Source: Streptomyces sp. DH5
GTDB taxonomy: Bacteria > Actinomycetota > Actinomycetes > Streptomycetales > Streptomycetaceae
Length of the DNA: 52,308 nt
Reading direction: 5' to 3'
NCBI RefSeq assembly: GCF_020873915.1
Contig: NZ_JAHWGP010000045.1
Coordinates: 1 to 52,308 of the forward strand
The notes under the pieces are model-generated. The model saw only the letters and a program-made list of their open reading frames with translations. It ran no database searches and had not been told where the DNA came from. Shown piece by piece: positions 1-7,824 of this stretch. Every line of letters begins with the position of its first letter. The first letter of the stretch is position 1. The position numbers were made by a program, and so were the translations under genes.

Positions 1-29
1 TGGCTCCGTCCCAAGCTACACCGCCGGGC

Positions 30-61
30 CGGGGGGGCCCCCCGACGGGCGGCCCCCCCCG
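30..61 (-). terminator. GC-rich hairpin after the glycosyltransferase gene
   Basis: A run of seven G followed by CC (30-39) can pair with GG followed by eight C (51-61), allowing one bulge. It lies directly downstream of the minus-strand gene ending at 70 and probably ends the four-gene glycan module. There is no clear U-tract, as is usual in Streptomyces. Confidence 0.45.
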
Positions 62-69
62 CTTCTCGA

Positions 70-2214
70 TCAGCCGTTGCTCAGGAACAGCTGGTCGAAG
101 TGCTTGCGCACCATGGGCCAGTCCCACTCGGTCAGCGCGTGTTCGGCGGCGCGCTGCCCGGCGTGCTGCCACGCCTCCTCGGTGCTGGTCGTCTTCAGGA
201 TCCGCTCGGCCGCTTCCTCGGGCGAGCCCACGATCCAGTCCCCGGGATACAGGGTCCGGGCACCGTTGGCCTTGCCGGCGTAGAACGGCCAGTCCCGCAC
301 GACCGGAACGGCCCCGCTCGCGGCTCCCTCCATCACACCGACATGGCAGCCCTCGCGCACCGAGGAACTGAGAATGGTGCCGATGGAGGCGAGCTCGGCC
401 GGGACGTCGTCCGTGGGGCCGACCCGTACCACCGCGCCTGACTCCACCAGGGGAGCCAGCTCCGCCTCGAAGTCGCGACGGTACTCGCGGGTGGCCTGGC
501 TGGTCTTCGGACTCATGTCGCCGCCCACCAGGATCAGCCGGTAGCGCTCATCGTGCTTGCGCACCTGCTCCAGGACCCGCACCGCCCACTTGGGGTCCTT
601 GGCGACCTGGCTGAGGCCGACCAGACCCAGGTTGAAGCGCGCCTCGGCGCTCTTCGGCCGGGCGAAGCCGGAGAGGTCCATGGCGTTGTGCAGGACGTGC
701 AGGCGCGGCGCCTGCTCACCGCGAAGCTGGGGCACCAGCGACGTGGTCAGGTCCCGCACGTGCGGGGCGACGAAGACGAGGTCGTCGATCCTCGAGAAGT
801 CCGTCTGGTGCGGCCAGCGGGTGAACGCCTCGTAGCTGTGCAGCCGTACCACGATCCTGGTGTCGCCCGGATCGATGGTGGTGAGCATGCTGGCCGGGCC
901 CGCGGCCCACTCCAGGAAGACGGTGTCGGCCCAGTCGAGGTGGGGACGCATCAGCCGCTCCACCTCTTCCTGGTAGTCGCTGGTGCCGTCCGACAGCCGG
1001 TCCTGCAGCTGCCGCGTGGCCGCCCACGCGGCGCGCTTGTAGTGCTTCGACGCCGCCAGGTCCAGGAAGCGCAGCTCGACGCCGGGGTGGTCGGCGAAGT
1101 GCTGCTGGACGAGGTGGAGGAAGTTGTCGTTGGCGCTGGTCGTGATCAGCAGCCGCAGCGGGCGGTCGGTGGGCGCGGGAGCCGCGGGCACGCGGCGGCC
1201 CCGCGGGCGGCCGACCGCCTGCATCGCCTTCGACCGGTGGAAGGGGGCGACGAACCCCTCGGCGTCGTCCGCGAGCGGGGACGACAACTGGTCGATGTGC
1301 AGGACGCGGTGGAAGCCGAGGAACAGGGCCCGGTTCAGCGCCCTGGCCGCCGTGCCGAGCTGCCCGGCGGCGAACTCGGCGTCGGCGTACGCGAGCTGGG
1401 CGGCCGTCGCCTTGTCCAGGTGGCGGGGGCGGATGCCCTTGGAGACCTCCTGCATCACCGCTTCGTCGAGGAGTTCCGCCTTGAGCGCGAGGTCCGGTAT
1501 CTTCCCCGCGGCCTGGGTGAGGGCCAGGGCGGCACCGCTGGTGCGTCCCGCCCAGCGCATGCCCTCGGAGACGTAACGCGACGTCGCGGCACGCACCTTG
1601 ACGGGCATGCCCGGGGCGGTGACGGCGGTGCGCCAGAGCCGGGCACCGACCCCGGACCGCATCACGGGCCGGGCGGTCGCGGTCCGCAGGAGCGTGGCGG
1701 GGAGGCTCTCGACGCTGCGGCGGACGTCACGGGCGACCATCGGCAGGGGCGGGAGCACGGACGCCGCCGCCCGGCGGGCGGACCCGCCGTTGACGGCCCC
1801 CAGGGTCTCGACGGCCTTCAGACCGGCCGCGAGACCGAACTTGGCTTCCGCGCCGCGGTTGTACTGGGCCAGCCTCCACACCGTGTAGACGGCGTCGGGG
1901 TCCAGTGCGACCAGCACGTCGGCCCTGCGGGCCAGGCCGCGGAGCCAGGAGTCGCGCTGTGACTGCATCCAGACACGCAGGCCGCGGGGCGACTTGCTCG
2001 CCCGGCGGCGCAGGGCCTGGCTGCGGTGGGACAGCCCACGCGGCAACTGGTGCGCCTCGGCCAGGCCCAGTGCGGCGACTTCCTCGGCGACCGGCTCGAT
2101 GTGGAACGTCCCGGCCAGGTGGACGCGCGCGCCCTGCGCGTTGAACTTGCGTACGGACTCGGCGAGGACGCCGAACTGCGGCCGGGCGGAGGCGACGAGA
2201 AGGACTTCGGTCAC
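70..2214 (-). CDS. Large GT4-like glycosyltransferase, 714 aa
   Basis: Predicted cytoplasmic sugar transferase of the GT-B fold. The C-terminal half (about residues 360-710) has the GT4 layout: an acceptor-side Rossmann domain, HVLHNAMDL before the second domain, LILVGGD, and SVREGCHVGVMEGAASGAVP, which contains the usual E-x7-E type donor-binding region. The N-terminal 350 residues are Ala/Arg rich and I recognise no domain there; this makes the protein longer than a simple GT4 enzyme (350-400 aa). The start is GTG at 2214, with GGAGGA upstream and a 4-nt GTGA overlap with the stop of the preceding gene, so translation is probably coupled. Donor and acceptor are unknown. Its place beside the 2-epimerase and N-acetyltransferase genes suggests assembly of an amino-sugar-containing surface glycan. 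Confidence 0.8.
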   Translation of the reverse strand: MTEVLLVASARPQFGVLAESVRKFNAQGARVHLAGTFHIEPVAEEVAALGLAEAHQLPRGLSHRSQALRRRASKSPRGLRVWMQSQRDSWLRGLARRADVLVALDPDAVYTVWRLAQYNRGAEAKFGLAAGLKAVETLGAVNGGSARRAAASVLPPLPMVARDVRRSVESLPATLLRTATARPVMRSGVGARLWRTAVTAPGMPVKVRAATSRYVSEGMRWAGRTSGAALALTQAAGKIPDLALKAELLDEAVMQEVSKGIRPRHLDKATAAQLAYADAEFAAGQLGTAARALNRALFLGFHRVLHIDQLSSPLADDAEGFVAPFHRSKAMQAVGRPRGRRVPAAPAPTDRPLRLLITTSANDNFLHLVQQHFADHPGVELRFLDLAASKHYKRAAWAATRQLQDRLSDGTSDYQEEVERLMRPHLDWADTVFLEWAAGPASMLTTIDPGDTRIVVRLHSYEAFTRWPHQTDFSRIDDLVFVAPHVRDLTTSLVPQLRGEQAPRLHVLHNAMDLSGFARPKSAEARFNLGLVGLSQVAKDPKWAVRVLEQVRKHDERYRLILVGGDMSPKTSQATREYRRDFEAELAPLVESGAVVRVGPTDDVPAELASIGTILSSSVREGCHVGVMEGAASGAVPVVRDWPFYAGKANGARTLYPGDWIVGSPEEAAERILKTTSTEEAWQHAGQRAAEHALTEWDWPMVRKHFDQLFLSNG

Positions 2215-3596
2215 GAGGGGGATCCTCCGGTGGTCGACGAGCCCCGCCGGCTGGTGAGGTCTTCGACGAGGTTCTTCACGGCGACGGACATCAGCGCTTC
2301 ACGGGTGAAGCGATCGGCGTGAGCCATGGCTTCGGCGTGCATCTCGTCGGTCGTCTCCACCGCCATGTGCGCGGCCCTGACGAACGACTCCGTGAGGCCC
2401 GCCTCGTCGACGCCGACCGCGCCCGTCCACAGCGGGTGGCCCTTCAGCACGTTCGACGCGTCGTGCTCGACGGCGTGCGCCGAGACGATCGGCAGACCGG
2501 TGGCCATGTACTCGTACACCTTGCCGGAGGTCACGTACCGGCCGCCGATGAGGATCAGCACCATGGCGTCCCACCGGGCGTAGATCGAGGACACCTCGGC
2601 CTTGGCCGCGGGACCCTGGAAGAACACCCCGTCGGCCTCGGCCTGCTTGAGGATCTCGGAGTGCCCGTTCGCCTCGCGGCTCGCGCCGGCGCCTATGTGG
2701 CCCCGGAGCTCGAACCGCGCGTTGGCCAGCAGCGGCTCCTTCTCGCGCGCCGCACGCCAGGCGTTCAGCACGGTCTGCAGGTGCTGGGTGCTGAAGTTGA
2801 CCGTGCCCAGGTAGCCGAAGACCAGACCGGCCTCGGGGTCGGGGGCGTGCGGACGGCCCGGCGAACTGTCCGCGTCGTAACCGTTGCGCACGACGTGCAC
2901 GCGGTCGGCGAGGTCCGGGTAGCGCTTGTGGTAGTGCTCGGCGATCGGGTCGTTGACCACCCACAGGGACAGGGCGTGCTTGAGGATCTTCTCCTCCCAG
3001 CGGCCCTCCTCCGAGTCGGGGGAGAACGCCTCGACGCCCTCGACGACGTCGATGGACCACCCGTCGCGGAAGTCCACCGCGTAGGGCACCCGGGCCTCTT
3101 CCCACAGCTTCCAGGCCGCGGCCAGGTTCACGTAGGGGACGCAGGTGGCGAGCAGCAGGTCCGCGGGCCGCTCCCGGTGGATGCGCAGGACGGCGTCCTC
3201 CAGGTCGCCCCTCCACTCACCGAAGTTCGGTTCCGGGAAGGCCTTCTGCTGACGCCTGCGCAGGGCGTTGACCCAGCCGTTGGGGTTGAGGGCGCGCGCC
3301 TCGTCGAAGAGGCGGATGTCCGTCTCCAGGTCCTCGCGGGCCAACGGCAGTTCCACCACCTCGACCCTCGGGTCGACCTGGTCGAGCAGGGAGAGGTCGA
3401 TGCCGGAGTCCCGCTCCCACGACTCCCGGGCGATGGTGACGACGGTGACGTCCCAGCCGGCGTTGATGAACTGGTTGGCGGTTTCGCGCATCCGGTAGGC
3501 CGAACTCTTGGCGGCCGGAGGGAATCCGATGGCTAGGTAGATGGCGTGCGGCCGCGTGCCTTCCGCGGACGGCCGGGACTGGGGAGACGGTGACAT
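2211..3596 (-). CDS. GT4 family glycosyltransferase, 461 aa
   Basis: GT-B glycosyltransferase. The N-terminal domain begins with a glycine-rich loop (AIGFPPAAKSSAYRM) typical of GT4 enzymes that work on surface polysaccharides. The second domain carries VFGYLGTVN and KVYEYMATGLPIVSA, the conserved donor-binding E-x7-E region. An open frame continues upstream to 3878, but those residues are Arg/Gly rich with no domain. I chose the ATG at 3596 because it precedes the first GT4 strand and sits 8 nt after a TAGCGT box; no ribosome binding site is visible, so the mRNA may be leaderless. It ends in a 4-nt overlap with the next glycosyltransferase. Substrates are unknown. Confidence 0.82.
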   Translation of the reverse strand: MSPSPQSRPSAEGTRPHAIYLAIGFPPAAKSSAYRMRETANQFINAGWDVTVVTIARESWERDSGIDLSLLDQVDPRVEVVELPLAREDLETDIRLFDEARALNPNGWVNALRRRQQKAFPEPNFGEWRGDLEDAVLRIHRERPADLLLATCVPYVNLAAAWKLWEEARVPYAVDFRDGWSIDVVEGVEAFSPDSEEGRWEEKILKHALSLWVVNDPIAEHYHKRYPDLADRVHVVRNGYDADSSPGRPHAPDPEAGLVFGYLGTVNFSTQHLQTVLNAWRAAREKEPLLANARFELRGHIGAGASREANGHSEILKQAEADGVFFQGPAAKAEVSSIYARWDAMVLILIGGRYVTSGKVYEYMATGLPIVSAHAVEHDASNVLKGHPLWTGAVGVDEAGLTESFVRAAHMAVETTDEMHAEAMAHADRFTREALMSVAVKNLVEDLTSRRGSSTTGGSPS

Positions 3597-3604
3597 GGCG
3601 ATTG

Positions 3605-3610
3605 ACGCTA
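3605..3610 (-). promoter_or_regulatory. Candidate -10 box for a leaderless glycosyltransferase mRNA
   Basis: TAGCGT on the minus strand ends 8 nt before the ATG at 3596, and no Shine-Dalgarno sequence lies between. I could not find a convincing -35 hexamer, so this is tentative. Confidence 0.3.
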
Positions 3611-3631
3611 GCACGGCAAAATGAGGTGAAA

Positions 3632-3674
3632 CGACCCTGTCGGGTCGGCGCCGGGACGGATGGGCCCGTCCCGG
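3632..3674 (-). terminator. Twin hairpins after the 2-epimerase gene
   Basis: Two inverted repeats follow the stop at 3683 on the minus strand. The 9-bp arms CCGGGACGG (3651-3659) and CCGTCCCGG (3666-3674) enclose a 6-nt loop. CGACCC (3632-3637) and GGGTCG (3642-3647) enclose a 4-nt loop. They separate the epimerase from the two glycosyltransferases, so those may be transcribed from their own promoter. Confidence 0.5.
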
Positions 3675-3682
3675 GATCCGCC

Positions 3683-4786
3683 TCATGCGCGCCGGCTGCC
3701 TCCTTCCCAGTCCTCCATGATCCGGACGACGTTCTCGGCGGCGTGGCCGTCGCCGTACGGGATGCCGGGGTCGGTGTCCGGCGCGGTGCGGGTCACCGTC
3801 GCGGCCCACTCCCCGGGCGACAGCAGGTGCGGGTCGGGAACGAGGACGTTCCAGCCGGCGTCGACCGTCTCCACCCACTCCGTCTCGGGACGGACCGTGG
3901 TGCAGACGCGCTCCAGCAGGAACGCCTCCTTCTGGAGTCCTCCGGAGTCCGTGACCACGCCGGCGGAGGCGAGGACGGCGGCGACCAGGCCCGCGTACGG
4001 CAGCGGCCGGCCGACGTGCAGGTTGCCCCGCGTCAGCTCGATGCCGTGCTCCGCGGCGCGCGCGACCAGCCGCGGGTGGGCGGCCAGGGCGACCGGCAGC
4101 GGCAGCTTCGCGAGCGACTCCACGAGGACGGCGAGCCGCTCGGGGTCGTCGGTGTTGTCCGGGCGGTGCAGCGTCGCGAACAGGAACGGCTCGGCCGGGT
4201 CGATGCCTTCGGGCAGGACGGGAGCCGGGTGCTCACCGGCGAGGACGGCGTCCCGGATGCGCAGGCAGATGTCGACCATGACGTCCCCCGCGAGGCGGGC
4301 CCGGTGGGCGAGGCCCTCGTTCGCGAGGTGCCGCATGGCCTCCTCGGTGGGGGCCAGCAGCAGGTCGGCGCAGTGGTCGGTGAGGACGCGGTTGTGCTCC
4401 TCCGGCATGCGCCGGTTGAAGGAGCGCAGCCCCGCTTCCAGGTGGGCCACCGGCAGGTGCATCTTCACGGCCGACAGAGCGGCGGCGATGGTCGAGTTCG
4501 TGTCGCCGTAGACCAGGACCCAGTCGGGCCGCTCCCGCTCGAGCACGGGGTCGAGGGCGGTGAGGACCGCGCCGGTCTGCAGGCCGTGACTTCCGGAGCC
4601 GACGCCCAGGTGCACGTCGGGGTCGGGAATGCCCAGACCGGAGAAGAACACGTCCGACAGGTCGGCGTCGTAGTGCTGGCCGGTGTGCACGATGACGTGC
4701 TCGTGATCGGACTTGGCGAAGGCTGCCGCGATGGGGGCGAGCTTCACCAGTTGCGGACGTGCGCCGACGACGCTGATGACTTTCAC
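3683..4786 (-). CDS. wecB: Non-hydrolysing UDP-N-acetylglucosamine 2-epimerase, 367 aa
   Basis: Inverts C2 of a UDP-activated 2-acetamido sugar; the common reaction is UDP-GlcNAc to UDP-ManNAc. Family signatures are clear: VVGARPQLVKLAPI at the N terminus, VHTGQHYD, YGDTNSTIAAALSA, HLEAGLRSFNRRMPEEHNR with the conserved acidic/His cluster, and TDSGGLQKEA. Length is normal for the family (about 370). The start is GTG at 4786 with a weak GAAGAG upstream. Because the next gene upstream on the same strand encodes a WbpD/WlbB-like N-acetyltransferase, the true substrate could instead be a UDP-2,3-diacetamido uronic acid, as for WbpI; sequence alone does not decide. The product would feed the two downstream glycosyltransferases. 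Confidence 0.88.
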   Translation of the reverse strand: MKVISVVGARPQLVKLAPIAAAFAKSDHEHVIVHTGQHYDADLSDVFFSGLGIPDPDVHLGVGSGSHGLQTGAVLTALDPVLERERPDWVLVYGDTNSTIAAALSAVKMHLPVAHLEAGLRSFNRRMPEEHNRVLTDHCADLLLAPTEEAMRHLANEGLAHRARLAGDVMVDICLRIRDAVLAGEHPAPVLPEGIDPAEPFLFATLHRPDNTDDPERLAVLVESLAKLPLPVALAAHPRLVARAAEHGIELTRGNLHVGRPLPYAGLVAAVLASAGVVTDSGGLQKEAFLLERVCTTVRPETEWVETVDAGWNVLVPDPHLLSPGEWAATVTRTAPDTDPGIPYGDGHAAENVVRIMEDWEGGSRRA

Positions 4787-4925
4787 TGAGTGCTCTTCTT
4801 CTGTGTTCGGGCGGTCGGTTCGAGCGCGGGCCGGGCCCCGACCCGAAGAGTTGAGGTGCGCAGGGGTGGGCCCCGCCGCACACCTCTGTCTGACGCGGGG
4901 CAGCCCTGAACGGTTGTACGGGTCG

Positions 4926-4947
4926 GTAACGGGTTGCTTTCCGTTAC
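4926..4947 (-). terminator. Hairpin overlapping the acetyltransferase stop codon
   Basis: GTAACGG (4926-4932) and CCGTTAC (4941-4947) form a 7-bp stem with an 8-nt loop, and the TAA stop lies in one arm. It is a weak terminator candidate between the acetyltransferase and epimerase genes. Confidence 0.35.
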
Positions 4948-5546
4948 GCTTCGTTTTCGGTCAGGAGACCATCCTTCTCGGTGTACAGCGCACCGGTCTG
5001 CGGGCACTCCCACAGTCCCGGTTCGTCCGTGCGTTCCACGAGACGCACTCCGGTCCGGCCGACCCAGCCGACCCGGCGGGCGGGAACGCCCATGACCAGG
5101 GCGAAATCCGGTACGTCCTTGGTGACGACGGCGCCCGCGGCGACCATCGCCCAGCGACCGATACTAACCGGCGCGACGCACACGGACCGGGCGCCGATCG
5201 AGGCGCCGTCGCCGATCCGGACACCGACGGCCTCCCAGTCGCCCCCGCGCTTCTGCTTGCCCTCGGGGTCCACGGAACGCGGGTTGTGGTCGTTGGTGAG
5301 GACCACGGCGGGACCGATGAAGACGCCGTCGCCGAGTTCCGCCGGCTCGTAGACGAGCGCGTAGTTCTGCAGCTTGCAGTTGTCGCCCATGCGCACACCG
5401 GAACCGACGTACGCCCCGCGGCCGATCACGCATCCCTCGCCGAGGCGGGCGCCCTCCCGGATCTGCGCGAGGTCCCACACGCTGCTCCCGGCGCCGATCT
5501 CGGCCCTCTCGTCCACCTGGGCGCTGGGCTGGACCCTGTAGTTCAC
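4944..5546 (-). CDS. WbpD/WlbB-like hexapeptide-repeat N-acetyltransferase, 200 aa
   Basis: Left-handed beta-helix acetyltransferase. Hexapeptide turns run from about residue 8 to 150 (EIGAGSSVWD, RLGEGCVIGRGAYVGSGVRM, SIGARSVCVAPVSIGRWAMV, AAGAVVTKDVPDFALVMGVP). The insert VLTNDHNPRSVDPEGK matches the FTN..NPRS loop I associate with WbpD/WlbB, which acetylate the 3-amino group of UDP-2-acetamido-3-amino-2,3-dideoxy-glucuronate. A C-terminal tail holds an ECPQTGALY segment like the short tails of these enzymes. An open frame extends upstream to 6095 but is not coding-like; the GTG at 5546 has a GGAAGG-type ribosome binding site and starts the first beta-helix coil. The matching dehydrogenase, oxidase and aminotransferase genes are not in the window. 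Confidence 0.82.
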   Translation of the reverse strand: MNYRVQPSAQVDERAEIGAGSSVWDLAQIREGARLGEGCVIGRGAYVGSGVRMGDNCKLQNYALVYEPAELGDGVFIGPAVVLTNDHNPRSVDPEGKQKRGGDWEAVGVRIGDGASIGARSVCVAPVSIGRWAMVAAGAVVTKDVPDFALVMGVPARRVGWVGRTGVRLVERTDEPGLWECPQTGALYTEKDGLLTENEA

Positions 5547-6282
5547 TTCTTCGCCTTCCGCTGACCGGTTCGCCTGAGGAGCATACGGGGCTGCCGCAGG
5601 AGGGAGCACGCGAGTCTCCCGTGGGCGGGCGTCACCGGGCATGGCCGTCCGTGAGGGTCCGGAGCGGACTCGGCCGGTGCCGCACCGACCACCCGGGCGA
5701 CGGCCGGAAACGAGCGCCCGACGTGTTCGTCGCCGGAAATGCCGGCGGGACGGCTGGGGGCCCGGCGCCTTTACGGAATGACCATTTCGCACGGTGTGGG
5801 AGAAGTGTCGGCGGTGAGCGCGGCTTCTTTTGATATCCGTCCGCACTTGTTTTCCGTACGGCTCTTTCCGGCCAACTTCGTCAGTCGCGTCCGGGGCGTT
5901 CGCCGGGTTGTGCGCGCCGATGGAGGGCCGGGCCGAGCGCACCGACCGGGGTTCCGTCGGCCGGCGTGCGCGTCCACGCGGGCCGTGAGGGTGGACGATC
6001 ACCACATTCAGGCACGTAGACGGGCATCCGGCGAGGCCCGGTCGGCATCTCGCCGCAGCGATGTTCCCGAATTGCGCACGCTTCGGTGGAATCACGTCGT
6101 GAGTGCGTCTAGACGGAAATTGTGAGGAAGGGGTGTCGTCCTGTGCGTCATCTCTGGAGAGCCTGTGAGTTTCCTGTGACTTATGTCATGGTCATCGGAA
6201 TGTGAACGGCTATTGCAGATCGACTTCGCGCGGAGCAATGATCTCTGGACTTTTTTCATTCCTCCTTATTTGCGGGGCTTCT
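5547..6282. other. Divergent intergenic region, about 735 bp
   Basis: No gene is supported. It separates the minus-strand acetyltransferase from the plus-strand toxin locus and must hold promoters for both. The part after about 5780 is richer in A and T than its surroundings. Frames open here use codons rare in Streptomyces (AGA, TCT, CTT, TTT, ATT between 6202 and 6282), which argues that it is untranslated. I could not identify a convincing -35/-10 pair. Confidence 0.6.
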
Positions 6283-7824
6283 GTGTCAAGGGTGGGGAAA
6301 ATCTGGCGACGCGGCTCTGTCGCCGTCGTCGTGGGAGCGGTGCTGACGTTCGGCGTGGGGACCGGCGGTACGCCCGCCGCGGCCGCCGTCGCATGTCCCT
6401 CCGGCGTCGAATCGGACTTCAACGGCGACGGCATCCGGGACACGGCGATCGCCGACCCGGAGGCGACGGTGACCGGAGTGCGGGGAGCCGGCGAGGTCCA
6501 CGTCGTCTACGGCGGAGGCAAGGGCACGCTGACCGTCTCCCAGGCGCTGGACAGCCTGCCGGGAGGGCCCGAGACGGGTGACGGGTTCGGGCACGCGCTG
6601 GCCGTCTACGACGCCGACCTCGACGGCTGCAGCGACCTGGTGGTCGGCACACCGTACGAGGACCTCGGCACCGTCGCCGACGCCGGAGTGGTCCAGCTCC
6701 TCTACGGTTCCCCCTCCGGGCTCAACGGCGGGAAGGCCGTCAAGGAGTTCCTCCAGGGCTCGGACAAGCCGCTGAGCGGGGGCCCGGAAACGGAGGACTG
6801 GGTCGGCTACGCCCTCGCGGCAGGGAAGACCGCCTCCGGCACGCCCTATCTGCTGATCGGCTGCCCGGGCGAGTCGATCGGCGACATCGAGGACGCGGGC
6901 GGCTTCCACTACGTCAGCGGTACCGCGCAGACGGCCACCCTCAACCACCAGGACACCGACAAGGCGGGTGCCGTGGCCGGCGTGGCCGAGGCGGACGACC
7001 GCTTCGGCTCCGCCATCGCCGCGACCCCCACCCACTTCGCCGTCGGCAACCCCGGCGAGGCGATCGGCACCACCCCCTTCGCCGGCGGCGCGGGGTACTT
7101 CAGCCACGCGCTCACCTCCGGCTACCCCAAGCCGCTCGGGGGGCTCTCCCAGGACCTGGACGGGATCAGCGGGGCCGAGGAGGCCGGCGACCAGTTCGGC
7201 ACCTCGCTCGCGATGGTTCCGTACCGGTCTTCCGGCGCCACCTCGACGACCCAGGTGCTGCTCGCGGTCGGCGTCCCGGGCGAGGACCTGTCGACGACGG
7301 TCGACGCCGGCGCCGTCCAGGTCTTCCGGATCGCGGCGAACGGCACCTACGACGAGGTCGCCTGGATCGACCAGAACAGCGCGGACGTGGCCGAGGACAC
7401 GGAGGCCGGTGACTTCTTCGGCCAGCGGCTCGCCGCCGTCAACACCGCCCCGAACACCACCTCCACCGGCGCGAACACCCGGCTGGCCGTCGGCGTGCCC
7501 GGCGAGGAGTCGTCCGACGAACACCGGGACAAGGGCGGCGTGCACATCATCCCCCTGATCGGTCCGCCCGGCGCCTCCGACGAGTGGATCGACCCCGGGT
7601 ACGGCATCCCGGGCGTCCCCGCCCACCGCCAGCTCGCCGGACTCTCCCTCGCGGCGACCCCCTCCCTGCTCTACGTCGGCATGCCGTACGGCCCCGCCGA
7701 AGGCCGGGCGGTCCACGGCTTCCCGTGGAACGTCGCCTCGGGGGGAGCTCCGACGGTGACGCTCAGGCCCGGCGAGGACGGCATCCCGGCCACCGGCACC
7801 GCCTTCGGGGCGACGGTCCGATGA
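6283..7824 (+). CDS. Secreted FG-GAP repeat beta-propeller protein, 513 aa
   Basis: Predicted exported integrin-alpha-like beta-propeller. A signal peptide (basic n-region with WRRG, hydrophobic SVAVVVGAVLTFGVG, then AAAAVA) is followed by about seven FG-GAP-type repeats. They are recognisable by DFNGDGIRD and DADLDGCSD calcium loops and by repeated VGTPYEDLG, IGCPGESIG, VGNPGEAIG, VGVPGEDLS, VGVPGEESS and VGMPYGPAEG. I chose the GTG at 6283 because it opens a normal signal peptide. The frame stays open to 6202, but that stretch is rich in codons rare in this genome and would give an odd double-hydrophobic leader; the ATG at 6238 is the other option. The stop overlaps the next ATG (ATGA), so it is the first gene of the RHS locus. 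It may be an adhesin or structural partner; its function is inferred from folds only. Confidence 0.82.
   Translation: MSRVGKIWRRGSVAVVVGAVLTFGVGTGGTPAAAAVACPSGVESDFNGDGIRDTAIADPEATVTGVRGAGEVHVVYGGGKGTLTVSQALDSLPGGPETGDGFGHALAVYDADLDGCSDLVVGTPYEDLGTVADAGVVQLLYGSPSGLNGGKAVKEFLQGSDKPLSGGPETEDWVGYALAAGKTASGTPYLLIGCPGESIGDIEDAGGFHYVSGTAQTATLNHQDTDKAGAVAGVAEADDRFGSAIAATPTHFAVGNPGEAIGTTPFAGGAGYFSHALTSGYPKPLGGLSQDLDGISGAEEAGDQFGTSLAMVPYRSSGATSTTQVLLAVGVPGEDLSTTVDAGAVQVFRIAANGTYDEVAWIDQNSADVAEDTEAGDFFGQRLAAVNTAPNTTSTGANTRLAVGVPGEESSDEHRDKGGVHIIPLIGPPGASDEWIDPGYGIPGVPAHRQLAGLSLAATPSLLYVGMPYGPAEGRAVHGFPWNVASGGAPTVTLRPGEDGIPATGTAFGATVR

Noticed and set aside
5549-6095. Upstream extension of the acetyltransferase frame
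   Set aside because: The extra residues are Arg/Pro-rich without hexapeptide repeats; GTG 5546 has a ribosome binding site and the family N terminus.
6202-6282. Longer start for the FG-GAP protein
   Set aside because: The segment uses AGA, TCT, CTT, TTT and ATT codons that are rare in this genome and adds a second hydrophobic stretch before a complete signal peptide.
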